64,000 bases of DNA from a bacterium (GCA_023150945.1 JAKLJX010000005.1:140629-204628), one strand, 5' to 3'; shown: positions 18,122-27,860, counted from the first letter of the stretch. Translations and numbers: made by a program. Notes: generated from the letters alone by a model not told the origin.

Positions 18122-20827
18122 TCATCTGACCAGCAGCATTTTGTTTGATGAAACAAAGCCGTTCACCTGCACGCGATAGACATAGACGCCGCTGGCCAGC
18201 TCGCCGGCCTCGAACGCGACTTCGTGTTTGCCCGCGGGCTGGTGCGCTTGCACCAATGTTCTTTTTTCCCGGCCCAGCATATCGTAAATCTTCAGCGTGA
18301 CCATTCCCGGCCGCGGAATTTGATAAGCGATGACCGTGGTGGGATTGAAAGGATTCGGATAATTTTGAAACAGCGCATACTCCGCCGGTGCGACGAGCGG
18401 CGCGCCATCAACCGCAGTGGTGGTCAGATCATATTGTGCCATCGCAACCGAGGCCGTGCCGCCGGCAATGGTAAATCCTCCGCCGATCATAATTCTGTTG
18501 CCTGACAAAACGAGAGAAGAAACGAGTCCATTCGTGCCGCCGAGATCATGCCATTCCGCGCCATCCCACCACGCGAGATTTGAAGCGGCAGTGTGCCCAG
18601 CCTGATCAAACGAGCCGCCGATGATCAGCTTACCGTCATAAGAGATGACGTCCATGACGTAACCGGGTTCGTTTTTTCTCAAGATGGTTCCGCCAAAGGC
18701 TTGCCACGTCGTGCCATTCCATTTCACGAAACCGTGAAACGGCTGGCCATTGATCCTCTTTGTGATCGCGCCGCCAACCAGTACTTCATTCGCCTGCACT
18801 TTGATGACGGCGACCGTGCCCTCGACGCCGTCATTGCCGGGCCCGCCCAAGGCGGACCAGGATTGCTGATTCCACACCGCGAGGTTTTGCGCCGGTTCAA
18901 TATCTGCCAGGCCAAATCGCCCGCCCACATACAGCAAGTTCCCATCGCGTGCCAACGCGTTGACGACTCCGAGAAAGCCGTCGGATCTTCTGAGACCGTT
19001 GCCTAATGCCTCCCAGCGATTCGTCATGAGATTGAATCGCGCAATGGAATTTGCCGGCAGCGCATTGTTGACCGCGTCGCCTACGATCGCAAAGTATCCT
19101 CCCACATAGAGATAGTGATCGATTTTTTCCAAAGCATACACCGAAGCGCCTGACACGCCGCCGACGCCGATGCCGATCGCCGACCATTTGGCGCCGTCCC
19201 ATTTGGCGATGTGATAGGCCTCCACTGAACCGGCGAAGCCAAAGTGGCCGCCGACATAAACCTCATTGCCGTCGACGAGCAAAGTCTCGACGCTGCCGGT
19301 GATGCCATTCTCCGCGGCGGTGCCGAGCGTCTCCCAATCACTGCCGTTCCATTTGGCGATGCTCTTGGCAAACGTGCTGCCGGCAATGCTGAAGCTGCCG
19401 CCCGCGTAAATGGCGTTTCCGGAGCCGGCGAGCGCGCTGATGCCGTTGCCGATGATGCCTTTCTCGGCAAGGCCTTCGGACAGTTTATTCCAACGTGATG
19501 AAGCGTCCTCCCAATAAGCAACACTTCCGAGAAACATATCGCCGGCTTTGCTGAAATCACCGCCGACGTAGAGCCGGTTGCCAATGGCTTGCACAGCATT
19601 GACGCCGCCGGGCCACGGTCGGCCTGGGAATCCCAGCGCTTCACCGACAGTCGACCATTTTGCGCCGTCCCACTTCGCAATGCTCCACGCGGGCGCATCG
19701 TTGATATTTTCGAAGTAGCCGCCGACATAGAGATTGTTGTTCATCAGACAGAGCGTTTTTATCTGGGGCGGGCCGGTGCCATCGGGCGTGAAATAAACGT
19801 CTCCGAAAGTTTCCCAAGCCGTCTTGTTCCATTTCGCCACGCCGTGCGCGCGCACCGTGCCGGTGGAATCGAACATGCCGACGATGTACAAATTCCCGGT
19901 GGCATCCACTTCCATGCCGCGCACCCAGTTGTTCGCGCCGCCGCCAACTGCGCTCCAACTTGTGCCGTTCCACTTCGCAAGATTTCTGGCGGCAACGCCG
20001 CCCGCAGAATGAAACTTGCCGCCGGCATAAAGGTCATCGCCGTTCGCGGCAAAGGCGTAGGCATACACCAAATCGTTGGGAATGGCGCTGGCCAGGCCGC
20101 CGTTGAAAGTCTCCCATTGCTGCGTGTCGAGATTCCACGCGGCGATGCCGTTGGTTTTTTGCTTCCCCACGAGATGGAAATAACCGCCGATGACGATCGA
20201 TCTTCTGTGAATGGACATCGCGTACACGAACCCCGAGCTGATGAGCGTATCGCCATTGGTGAAAACGTCAATTTTTCTGACACCGTTTTCACCACCGTCG
20301 CTCACGGGGTTCCAATTTTTTCCATCGAAGTAGGTCAGGGCATTGACGCGCTTGGTGCCGGCTTGCACGAACAAGCCGCCGGCGAACAGCTTTCCGTCAA
20401 TGAAACTCATCGCGTGCACGGTGGCATTCACGCCGTTATCCGGGCCTTCGCCGAGGGCATGCCACTTCTTCCCATCCCATTTGGCGATGTTGTTCGCCGC
20501 GACGCCGCCGGCCACCGAGAATTGGCCGCCGACGTAGAGATTGGCGCCATCGCTGGTCATGGCGTAAATCGGACCATCGACGACACCGGGAACGGAAAAG
20601 TCCCGGCTCCAGCCATTCTGTCGCGTGGCAGAATAGACGGCGCGGCTGCTCTGGCTCGCAGGCTGCAAATCAGCGGAGACTTCTCCATCTGTGCCAGGCA
20701 GAGACAGCAGGGCTATAGACAGGGTTTGATCTTTTGCTGCCTCTGCAACGCCATAGAATCCTCGGTGTTGTGCAAAAGCACTGGTGCATGTCATCGTCAG
20801 AAGAAGCGAAACGGTTTTGATGGACAT
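18122..20827 (-). CDS. Large secreted repeat (beta-propeller-like) protein with T9SS-type C-terminal domain
   Basis: 901 residues with a signal peptide (about 1-19, ends 'TSAFAQ'). The body holds about 13-14 tandem units of roughly 50-60 residues, each with a core like 'IAKWDGxxWxxLG' followed by 'V..ALA..G..LYVGG.F..AG'. Examples are 'AKWDGKKWHALGEG', 'AKWNGTSWSAVGGG' and 'AWWDGAEWHDLGGT'. These look like kelch/propeller blades. The last ~85 residues are the sorting domain: 'FQNYPNPFNPTTVI', 'LKIYDMLGRE', 'SGVYVYRVQ'. No catalytic motif is seen. Likely cell-surface or secreted, with a binding or structural role (inference). Confidence 0.85.
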   Translation of the reverse strand: MSIKTVSLLLTMTCTSAFAQHRGFYGVAEAAKDQTLSIALLSLPGTDGEVSADLQPASQSSRAVYSATRQNGWSRDFSVPGVVDGPIYAMTSDGANLYVGGQFSVAGGVAANNIAKWDGKKWHALGEGPDNGVNATVHAMSFIDGKLFAGGLFVQAGTKRVNALTYFDGKNWNPVSDGGENGVRKIDVFTNGDTLISSGFVYAMSIHRRSIVIGGYFHLVGKQKTNGIAAWNLDTQQWETFNGGLASAIPNDLVYAYAFAANGDDLYAGGKFHSAGGVAARNLAKWNGTSWSAVGGGANNWVRGMEVDATGNLYIVGMFDSTGTVRAHGVAKWNKTAWETFGDVYFTPDGTGPPQIKTLCLMNNNLYVGGYFENINDAPAWSIAKWDGAKWSTVGEALGFPGRPWPGGVNAVQAIGNRLYVGGDFSKAGDMFLGSVAYWEDASSRWNKLSEGLAEKGIIGNGISALAGSGNAIYAGGSFSIAGSTFAKSIAKWNGSDWETLGTAAENGITGSVETLLVDGNEVYVGGHFGFAGSVEAYHIAKWDGAKWSAIGIGVGGVSGASVYALEKIDHYLYVGGYFAIVGDAVNNALPANSIARFNLMTNRWEALGNGLRRSDGFLGVVNALARDGNLLYVGGRFGLADIEPAQNLAVWNQQSWSALGGPGNDGVEGTVAVIKVQANEVLVGGAITKRINGQPFHGFVKWNGTTWQAFGGTILRKNEPGYVMDVISYDGKLIIGGSFDQAGHTAASNLAWWDGAEWHDLGGTNGLVSSLVLSGNRIMIGGGFTIAGGTASVAMAQYDLTTTAVDGAPLVAPAEYALFQNYPNPFNPTTVIAYQIPRPGMVTLKIYDMLGREKRTLVQAHQPAGKHEVAFEAGELASGVYVYRVQVNGFVSSNKMLLVR

Positions 20828-20902
20828 CGAGGTTTTTCTGCCTTTCGATTCGGGGTGAAATAAGTGAAGCGCGGCACGTTCAATTCGAAGCAGAGCCGCG
20901 CG

Positions 20903-21604
20903 TCAACGCCGGTTGACGTGAATGCTGCGAATCTGGCCGTCGAACAATTCCACGACGCGATCGGCGCGCTCGGCGAGCGCGAGGTTGTGCGTCACGATGA
21001 TGAACGTGCGCCGGTCGCGGCGGCTCAAATCCCAGAGCAATTGGTGCAAGCTTTCGCTGGACAACCGGTCGAGATTGCCGGAGGGTTCATCCGCCAGCAC
21101 GAGCTGCGGCTCGTTCATGAGCGCGCGGGCCACGGCCACCCGCTGCTGCTCGCCGCCGGAGAGTTGGCCGGGCCGGTGCGCCATGCGCGGCGCCACACCG
21201 ACGTCCTGCAATAGCTTGAGGGCGCGTTCGCGTAAATCGCGGCCATTGCGGCCGGCGATCAGAGCCGGCAGCAGCACGTTTTCGAGCGCGGTGAATTCCG
21301 GTAGCAGATGATGAAATTGAAACACGAAGCCGATGAACTGGTTGCGAAAATAGGCGAGCTGGCGGTCATTCAGTTTGGACAAAGGCGTGTCGCCGATGAT
21401 GATCTCGCCGCTGGTGGGGCGATCCAAGGCGCCGAGCAAATGCAGCAGCGTGCTTTTGCCCACGCCCGAGGCGCCGACCACGGCAATGATCTCGCCGACA
21501 TAGACGGTCAGATCCAACCCCTTGAGCACTTCCAATTGCCCGGTGGCGGTGGGATAGGCCTTGCTCAGCTTGCGGGTGATGATGATGGGTTCTCTTGCGG
21601 CCAT
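20903..21604 (-). CDS. lolD: Lipoprotein-releasing ABC transporter ATP-binding protein LolD
   Basis: 233 residues from ATG 21604 (MAAREPIII). Walker A 'GASGVGKSTLLH', Q-loop 'FVFQFHHLLPEFTALENV', signature 'LSGGEQQRVAVARAL', Walker B 'LVLADEPSGNLD' and 'VTHN' H-loop are complete. 'HHLLPEFTA..N' is typical of LolD. It powers extraction of lipoproteins from the inner membrane together with the permease encoded 16 nt upstream. Confidence 0.9.
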   Translation of the reverse strand: MAAREPIIITRKLSKAYPTATGQLEVLKGLDLTVYVGEIIAVVGASGVGKSTLLHLLGALDRPTSGEIIIGDTPLSKLNDRQLAYFRNQFIGFVFQFHHLLPEFTALENVLLPALIAGRNGRDLRERALKLLQDVGVAPRMAHRPGQLSGGEQQRVAVARALMNEPQLVLADEPSGNLDRLSSESLHQLLWDLSRRDRRTFIIVTHNLALAERADRVVELFDGQIRSIHVNRR

Positions 21605-21620
21605 GATCACAGGCTCACTT

Positions 21621-22868
21621 TCATTCGTATCGTATGGCTTGCACCGGATCGAGGGTGGCGGCGCGCAGGGCGGGGTAGATGGTTGCCGTGAAGGAGAGCA
21701 GGATGGCCGCCAATCCCACCGCGGCAAAATCGAGCGGGCGCATCAGAATCGGCAACGCATTGATGATGTAAACGTCCGCGGGCAGCGAGAAGAATTTCCA
21801 TTTGAGCTGGCTCCAGCACAGCAGATAGCCGAGCGTCAGGCCGATGGCCGTGCCGACCACGCCCGCTACCAATCCCTGCAACATGAAGATGCGCATCACG
21901 CTTTGATTCGTGGCCCCCATGCTCTTTAGAATGCCGATTTCCTTAGTTTTCTCCAGCACCACCATGATCAGGCTGCTGACAATGTTAAAGGCCGCCACGA
22001 TGATGATCAACGAGAGGATGATGAAGGCAATCCACTTCTCGAATTGCATCCAGGAAAACAGGTTCTTGTTGACCTCGAACCAGGTCTCGGTGTTGTAGGG
22101 ATACTTCAGGCGGTTTTCGATCAACCCGGCGACTTTGTCGGCGAGGTTCATGTCTTCGAGTTTGAGCTGCAGGCCGGTCACCTTGCTTCCCAACTCGAAC
22201 AGCCGTTGCGCTTCGGGAATGCCGATGAAGGCGCAATTCGAATCATACTCGAAGATGCCGGTTTCGAAGTAACCGGCGACGCGAAACTGCAGCGCGCGCG
22301 GCATGGCGCCGAAGCCGCTCAAATTCAGACCCGCGGCCGAGAGCAGCGTGACTTTGTCGCCCAGCCCGACTTCGAGCCGGTCCGCCAGCGAGTAACCCAG
22401 CAAGATGCCGGGCAGGGGCCGATCGCCTTCTTTCTCGATGGTGCCGAGATTGAGCGTGCCGTAATTGACGTTCTTGACGAGATCGGTCACCAGCGATTCG
22501 CGTTTGGGATCGATGCCCTTGATGATGATGCCTTCCTTCTTGTCCTGGCCTTGCGAGAGAATCAGTGCCTTGTTGAAGACATAGGGCGAGGCCGCCACGA
22601 TGTGCGGCAGATCCTTGATCTTTTCCTCGACAGCGCGGTAATCGGTCAGACCTTGGTCATGAAACGTCTTGACTTTGATATGGGCATCGAAGCCGATGAT
22701 GCGCGAGCGCACCTCGCTCTCGAAGCCGTTCATTACCGAGAGCACGATCACCAAAGCGGCGGTGCCGATGGCCACGCCGGCAATCGAAATGTAGGTGATC
22801 AACGAGATGAATTTGACCTGGCGTTTGGAGCGCAGATAGCGCCGCGCAATGAACAGTTCGTAAAACAT
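21621..22868 (-). CDS. lolC: Lipoprotein-releasing ABC transporter permease (LolC/LolE family)
   Basis: 415 residues. N terminus 'FIARRYLRSKR..FISLITYISIAGVAIGTAALVIVLSVMNGF' is the LolC/E signature: first helix followed by a periplasmic MacB-like domain (about 45-270). Three more helices lie at about 275-305, 320-350 and 375-400. A single LolC/E-type permease probably forms a homodimer (LolF-like), since no second permease gene is present. It lies within the run prfB-alr-lysS-lolC-lolD. Confidence 0.9.
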   Translation of the reverse strand: MFYELFIARRYLRSKRQVKFISLITYISIAGVAIGTAALVIVLSVMNGFESEVRSRIIGFDAHIKVKTFHDQGLTDYRAVEEKIKDLPHIVAASPYVFNKALILSQGQDKKEGIIIKGIDPKRESLVTDLVKNVNYGTLNLGTIEKEGDRPLPGILLGYSLADRLEVGLGDKVTLLSAAGLNLSGFGAMPRALQFRVAGYFETGIFEYDSNCAFIGIPEAQRLFELGSKVTGLQLKLEDMNLADKVAGLIENRLKYPYNTETWFEVNKNLFSWMQFEKWIAFIILSLIIIVAAFNIVSSLIMVVLEKTKEIGILKSMGATNQSVMRIFMLQGLVAGVVGTAIGLTLGYLLCWSQLKWKFFSLPADVYIINALPILMRPLDFAAVGLAAILLSFTATIYPALRAATLDPVQAIRYE

Positions 22869-22954
22869 TCTTGCCGCTTTCCAAAAATCCTGCAGGGAAA
22901 ATTCTTGTCCGGCGCCACGTTAGTGATTTGCAAAGGTGCGGCGCCGCGCGGCCA

Positions 22955-24493
22955 TTATTTTTCCGGCCGCATTTGCGGAAACAGCAGCACGTCCCGAATC
23001 GAGGGCTGGTCGGTGAAGATCATGACCAGCCGGTCGATGCCGACGCCCAGGCCGGTGGTGGGCGGCATGCCGTACTCCAGCGCGCGCAGAAAATCCTCGT
23101 CGAGCTGTTGTGCCTCTTCGTCGCCGGCTTCCATCAGCCGCTTCTGTTCCAGGAAGCGCTCGCGCTGGTCGAGAGGATCATTCAATTCCGTGAAAGCATT
23201 GCCCACTTCCTTGCCGGCGAGGAACGGCTCGAAGCGTTCCACCAGGCCGGGCTTGCTGCGATGACGCTTGGCCAGCGGCGAGAGCGCAACCGGGTAGTCG
23301 GTGATGAACACCGGCTGGATCAGCTTGGGCTCAACTTTCTCGCCGAAAATGGCATCGATGATTTTGCCCTCGCCCATGGTGGGGTCGGTCTCGACGCCCA
23401 GCTTGCGCGCGATGCTGCGCAGTTCTGCCAAACTCTTGCCGAAGAGCGCCTCGCCGGTTTCCTTCGCGATGGCGTCGAGCAGCGGCACGCGCGGCCAGGG
23501 CGGAGTAAGGTCGATTTCCTGACCTTGATAGGTGATGCGATAGCCGCCGGTCAAATCCCGCGCGATCTGGCAGAACATTTCTTCGACCAAGTTCGCCATG
23601 AAGTGGTAGTCCTGATAGGCGATATAGACTTCCATCATGGTGAATTCGGGATTGTGGAAACGATCCATGCCTTCGTTGCGGAAATCCTTGGCGAACTCGA
23701 AGACGCCGTCGAAGCCGCCGACGATCAGGCGTTTCAAATAAAGCTCGTTGGCAATGCGCAGATACAGGGTCATGTCCAGCGCGTTGTGATGCGTGGTGAA
23801 GGGCCGCGCCGACGCGCCGCCGTAGAGCGGCTGCAGAATGGGCGTTTCAACTTCGAGGTAGCCGCGGCTCGTGAGATAGTCGCGCATGCTGGCGATGATG
23901 CGGCTGCGTTTGATGAACACCTCCCGCACCTGGGGATTGACCGCGAGATCGGCGTAGCGCTGGCGATAACGAAACTCCTTGTCGGCCAGGGCGTCGAACA
24001 CTACGCGCTCACCCGCGGTCACTTTTTCCTTGGCAATCGGCAGGGGCCGCAGTGATTTCGCCAGCAGTTTGAGGCCGCTGGCCTGCACGGTGATTTCGCC
24101 GGTGCGCGTCTTCACCACTTTGCCCGCCACGCCGATGACGTCACCCAAATCCAGCAGCGGCACCAGCCGGTAGTTTTCTGCGCCGATCAAATCTTGCTTG
24201 AGATAGAACTGCAGCCGCCCGCTGGCATCCTCGAGATGGCCGAAGGTGGCCTTGCCCATCGGCCGCAACGCCATGATGCGGCCGCCGATCGTCACTTCTT
24301 TTTCGAACAGGGCCTCGAAGTTGTCTTTGACCTCCGCGGCGAGATGGCTGCGCTGGAATTCGTGTGGGAATGGATCAACGCCGAGCGCCTTGAGCTGCTC
24401 GAATTTTTCGCGGCGGGCCCGCAAAACCGTGCTCAGATCTTCGGCGTCGGTTGTTTCTTTCTCAGGGTTGATTTGGTCTTGATTGTCGTTCAT
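22955..24493 (-). CDS. lysS: Lysyl-tRNA synthetase (class II)
   Basis: 512 residues. An OB-fold anticodon-binding domain (about 55-190, 'VTIGGRIMALRPMGKATFGHLED') precedes the class II catalytic core, with motif 2 'FRNEGMDRFHNPEFTMMEVYIAY' region and motif 3 'GLGVGIDRLVMI'. It charges tRNA-Lys in the cytoplasm. 88 nt separate it from alr upstream and 86 nt from lolC downstream. Confidence 0.96.
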   Translation of the reverse strand: MNDNQDQINPEKETTDAEDLSTVLRARREKFEQLKALGVDPFPHEFQRSHLAAEVKDNFEALFEKEVTIGGRIMALRPMGKATFGHLEDASGRLQFYLKQDLIGAENYRLVPLLDLGDVIGVAGKVVKTRTGEITVQASGLKLLAKSLRPLPIAKEKVTAGERVVFDALADKEFRYRQRYADLAVNPQVREVFIKRSRIIASMRDYLTSRGYLEVETPILQPLYGGASARPFTTHHNALDMTLYLRIANELYLKRLIVGGFDGVFEFAKDFRNEGMDRFHNPEFTMMEVYIAYQDYHFMANLVEEMFCQIARDLTGGYRITYQGQEIDLTPPWPRVPLLDAIAKETGEALFGKSLAELRSIARKLGVETDPTMGEGKIIDAIFGEKVEPKLIQPVFITDYPVALSPLAKRHRSKPGLVERFEPFLAGKEVGNAFTELNDPLDQRERFLEQKRLMEAGDEEAQQLDEDFLRALEYGMPPTTGLGVGIDRLVMIFTDQPSIRDVLLFPQMRPEK

Positions 24494-24581
24494 GGAACTT
24501 GCGTGGATGTTTTTTCAAGGTGGATGTTTTGGGCGCTGGCCTCATCGCCGGTGAGCCAGATTGATTTTTGGATAGAATACC

Positions 24582-25862
24582 TCAAGCCGGCGTCTGCGTG
24601 TCGTCCGCGCCCTCCGCATAGCGCCGTGGCACGCGTTGCGAGATGTTACAGGTGACTTCGTAGGGAATCGTGTCCAAGCGTTCGCACCACTCGTAGATTG
24701 TGATTTCATTATCACCCTGCCGGCCCAGCAGCACGACTTCATCACCGCGGCGGAGGCCGGCATCATCGCCCAGGTCGACGATGATTTGATCCATGCACAC
24801 GCGCCCGACCACCGGCCGGCGCCGGCCGCCCACCAGCACCTCCATGTTGTTGGAGAAGCGGCGGCTGAAGCCGTCGGCATAGCCAATGGGAATCGTTGCC
24901 AGGAAAGACGGCCTGCGGGTTTGAAAAGTTCTGCCGTAGCTCACGGAGAAGCGGGCCGGCACGTGTTTGACCTGAAGCACTTGCGAGCGCAGCCGCATGG
25001 CGGGCTGCAGCGCAATCGACTCCGTGGTTTCGCGGCTGGGATAGTAGCCGTACAGGATCACGCCGGCGCGCACCATCGTGAAATAGGCCTCCGGCAAATC
25101 GAGAATCGCGCCGCTGTTGGCGGCGTGAATCCATGGCGGCGAAATGCCGCGTTCGCGCAAGCGCGTGACCGTGGCGCGAAACGCGGCGAGTTGCTGCCGC
25201 GCATAGGTTTTGTCGGTCTCATCGCTGGTCGCGAGATGAGTGTAGAGGCCGGTCAGCAACAGGCCTGGCAAGCGGGAGAGGCGGGTCACGAATTCCACCG
25301 GGTCATCATGCACGCCCACCCGCCCCATGCCGGTGTCGATTTTGACGTGCACAGTCGCGACCGTGCCGAGCGCCTGCGCGCGCCGCGAAATCATCTGGGC
25401 AAGATCGTGCTCATAAACCGTCATCATCAAGTCATGCTGCAGAAAAGCATCGATTTGGTGCTCGAACAATCCACCGAGCACGAGCACCGGCGCGGTGCAG
25501 CCGTGTTGGCGCAGGATGATACCCTCTTCGAGCAGGGCCACGCCGAGCTGCGTCGCGCCGGCGCGCAGCGCAACGCGCGCGATCGGCACGCTGCCGTGGC
25601 CGTAGCCGTCGGCTTTGACGATGGCCATCACCTCCGCCGGAGGCGTGCGGCTGCAGATGCGGCGCGTGTTTGCCGCCACCGCCTGCAGGTCGATGTCCGC
25701 AACGGTTGGCCGTTGGTTGGCAAAGGATTCACGTGGGGAAAAGTCGAGCGCGGCATGGCCGGCAGGCCTGGAAGGCAGCTCACCCATCATGAGGCTTTCG
25801 CTCGGGACGCAGTCATCGGCCGCGGTGGTTGCTGCAGAAGGGTATTCCGCGATGGTTTCCAA
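24582..25862 (-). CDS. alr: Alanine racemase
   Basis: Up to 426 residues. 'VMAIVKADGYGHG' contains the PLP lysine (about K83 in the long form), and 'VSYGRTF' supplies the catalytic tyrosine of the second half. 'PIGYADG' and 'GRVCMDQI' are further family signatures. It makes D-alanine for peptidoglycan. The long form begins with TTG and has about 50 residues before the usual 'PTVADIDLQAV' start. ATG codons at 25790 or 25787 are more likely, although none has a strong ribosome-binding site. It begins just after prfB stops, so the two are cotranscribed. Confidence 0.93.
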   Translation of the reverse strand: METIAEYPSAATTAADDCVPSESLMMGELPSRPAGHAALDFSPRESFANQRPTVADIDLQAVAANTRRICSRTPPAEVMAIVKADGYGHGSVPIARVALRAGATQLGVALLEEGIILRQHGCTAPVLVLGGLFEHQIDAFLQHDLMMTVYEHDLAQMISRRAQALGTVATVHVKIDTGMGRVGVHDDPVEFVTRLSRLPGLLLTGLYTHLATSDETDKTYARQQLAAFRATVTRLRERGISPPWIHAANSGAILDLPEAYFTMVRAGVILYGYYPSRETTESIALQPAMRLRSQVLQVKHVPARFSVSYGRTFQTRRPSFLATIPIGYADGFSRRFSNNMEVLVGGRRRPVVGRVCMDQIIVDLGDDAGLRRGDEVVLLGRQGDNEITIYEWCERLDTIPYEVTCNISQRVPRRYAEGADDTQTPA

Positions 25863-25870
25863 TCACACAA

Positions 25871-27017
25871 CTATTCTTCGATCTCCAGTTCTTCCAACAC
25901 TTCGGCGCCGCCTTTCTTGTTGGCGCGCATGCCCATCAAATAGGCCTTGATGAATTCATCCAAATCGCCGTCCATCACCGCCTGCACGTTGCCGGTGCTC
26001 ACGCCGGTGCGATGGTCCTTGACCAGGTTGTAGGGATGAAAGACGTAGGAGCGGATCTGGCTGCCCCAGGCGATGTCTTTCTTGTTCTTCTCCAAGTCGC
26101 TGAACTTGGATTTCTCCTGTTCCAGCTTGAGCTGATAGAGCTTGGCCATGAGCAGTTTCATCGCCATCTCGCGATTGCGAATCTGGCTGCGCTCGTTTTG
26201 GCACTGCACCACGATGCCGGTGGGCACGTGGGTGAGGCGTACCGCCGACGAGGTCTTGTTGACGTGCTGGCCGCCGGCGCCGCTGGCGCGATAGGTGTCG
26301 ACGCGCAGGTCTTTCTCTTCGATTTTGATGTCGACGTTGTTCTCCACCACCGGCAGCACGAACACCGAGGCAAACGAAGTGTGCCGGCGCTTATTGGCGT
26401 CGAACGGCGAGATGCGCACCAGGCGATGCACGCCGGCTTCAGCCTTGAGATAGCCGTAGGCATAGGGGCCAGTCACTTCGATGGTCGCATCTTTCAAGCC
26501 GGCTTCTTCCCCGGCTTGCAGGTCGATGACTTCGTATTTGAAGCCGCTGCGTTCGATCCAGCGCAGATACATGCGGTAGAGCATCTGCGTCCAGTCCTGG
26601 CTTTCCGTGCCGCCGGCGCCGGGATGCAGCGTCAGGATGGCGTTGTTGTGATCATGTTCGCCGGAGAGCATGTTGCGGAACTCCAGCGCCGCCGCCGCCT
26701 TCTCGAAGTCATCCAGCTCCTTCTCGGCCTCCTGGAAGACGCTTTCGTCCCGGGCTTCCTCGGCCAAATCCAGCATGACGGCAGCGTCCTCGCGTTTGCG
26801 ATCCACTTCCTGCCAGGCCGTGACCCATTCCCGCCGCACGGCGAGGTCGCGCATCAACACTTGCGCGCGCTCGTTGTCGTTCCAGAAATCCGGCGCCGCG
26901 CTCTTCTTTTCGAGCTCTTCGATTTCTTTTTCTTTTTTGGGAATTTCAAAGACTGTCCCGCAGGTATACAACCCGTTGGGACATTTCCTTGAGTCTGGTG
27001 TGCAAATCTTCACGCAT
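25871..27017 (-). CDS. prfB: Peptide chain release factor 2 with programmed +1 frameshift
   Basis: The zero frame starts at ATG 27017 ([12 protein letters not shown]) and runs 23 codons to CTT-TGA, with the in-frame TGA at 26946-26948. After a +1 shift at CTT the frame continues '[12 protein letters not shown]' to the stop at 25871, giving about 381 residues. The GGQ motif ('GAGGQHVN') and the SPF tripeptide ('RISPFDANK') identify RF2, which reads UGA and UAA. Frameshifting lets RF2 limit its own synthesis. The Shine-Dalgarno-like stimulator before CTT is weak here (CGGGACAGT). It heads the prfB-alr-lysS-lolC-lolD run. Confidence 0.95.
26946..26951 (-). promoter_or_regulatory. prfB frameshift site CTT-TGA
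   Basis: Read leftward: CTT (26951-26949) followed by in-frame TGA (26948-26946), codons 23 and 24 of the short leader frame. The +1 frame from the next base encodes the rest of RF2 without interruption. Confidence 0.93.
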
Positions 27018-27056
27018 GAGGTTTGTTTTCCTTGATTGAATATTTAAACCGCCGCG

Positions 27057-27085
27057 AATATAGCAGAAATCGCGCAGAGATGCAA
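27057..27085 (-). promoter_or_regulatory. Sigma-70-like promoter of prfB
   Basis: On the - strand TTGCAT (27085-27080), a 17-bp spacer, and TATATT (27062-27057). Transcription would start about 30 nt before the prfB ATG. AAGGA precedes that ATG. Confidence 0.7.
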
Positions 27086-27264
27086 GCAGGCTTTTGCCCG
27101 GCAGCCGCGTGCGAGATCGGCCGGCGAAGCCTTTGTCACCGCGATTTTGTTTAGGAAAGGCGCAGTGCTTGAGTGGCCATTTCTCATCCCGCCGCCTCAG
27201 CCAGAAATCGTCGAACAGTGCCCTTCGTCTGTTGACATTTATTTAAGGGTGCAGGATGAGCCCA

Positions 27265-27460
27265 TAGCATCTTGCTCGCGGGCAGGACAGCGGTGTGCTC
27301 AATGTAGAGTGGGAGAGAGGCCCGAAAACGCGTCCGGCAGCATACGAGAGCCGTGGTTGCCTGGCTCGGCGACGCAACCCGAGTAGGGAAAGCCAATCCT
27401 AGGCTCGTGGCGAGTTGCTGCCTTGCCAAGTCTCAATGCTGCCGGACTTGGGAGGGAGGA
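27265..27460. ncRNA. Candidate structured non-coding RNA
   Basis: GTCCGGCAGCAT (27332-27343) and ATGCTGCCGGAC (27436-27447) are perfect 12-bp complements enclosing 92 nt. Inside are shorter pairings (GAGCC/GGCTC, GCAAC/GTTGC, AGCC/GGCT), so a closed multibranch fold is plausible. TTGACA at 27232 could be part of a rightward promoter. It does not match the conserved cores of RNase P RNA, tmRNA, SRP RNA or 6S RNA that I can recognise. Strand and ends are uncertain. Confidence 0.35.
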
Positions 27461-27599
27461 AAGAGTGGAAGTAAGTGTCGTTCTATTCTGGCAAGACTCT
27501 TGCGTCTGCAACGATTCTATCGCTCAGGCTTCCAGCTTGCCATCGCCTGCAAGCTGCAGGCCCAATGCCATTGGCTTTCTTTGAGGGAAAATCGGTCCC

Positions 27600-27620
27600 A
27601 ACCTTGACTGAGCCAAGGTT
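27600..27620 (+). terminator. Hairpin with T-run, possible terminator
   Basis: AACCTTG (27600-27606) pairs with CAAGGTT (27614-27620), followed by TTG. It is short and the tract is weak. It could end a rightward transcript from the structured region. Confidence 0.3.
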
Positions 27621-27860
27621 TTGTGAGCGCTTGCACCAAGCGAACACACCAAGAGCATTCCCTCTCGCGGCTATGGAAAGAACATCGCCGCAAAATCGGC
27701 GGCATCGGGCCGGAGGGCCTGCGCCAAGGACGACGCATTCAACGAGCACCGGCTCTTCGCGTCCCGGCAAAGTAGTGAGCGCAAACTCAACGGCAAAGGA
27801 CGCCATCTGCTTCTGCGAGATAAACCCATCGGCGCGAAACCTGGCTTTGCTGCCAGGGCT

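Larger units (their letters stand above)
27086..27860. other. Long gene-free region between prfB and lexA
   Basis: About 775 bp without a credible protein gene. It holds a long-range inverted repeat (see ncRNA candidate) and three shorter hairpins: CAGCTTGC/GCAAGCTG (27533-27556), a CCAATG/CATTGG stem near 27569-27581 followed by TTTCTTT, and AACCTTG/CAAGGTT (27600-27620) followed by TTTG. Confidence 0.5.

Noticed and set aside
27184-27429. Short leftward open frame in the prfB-lexA gap
   Set aside because: No ribosome-binding site, and it coincides with the inverted-repeat region, which is better explained as structured DNA or RNA.
27265-27460. Group II intron, retron or RNase P RNA
   Set aside because: No reverse transcriptase is present, no domain V-like hairpin or RNase P conserved cores were found, and the paired ends do not match those families.
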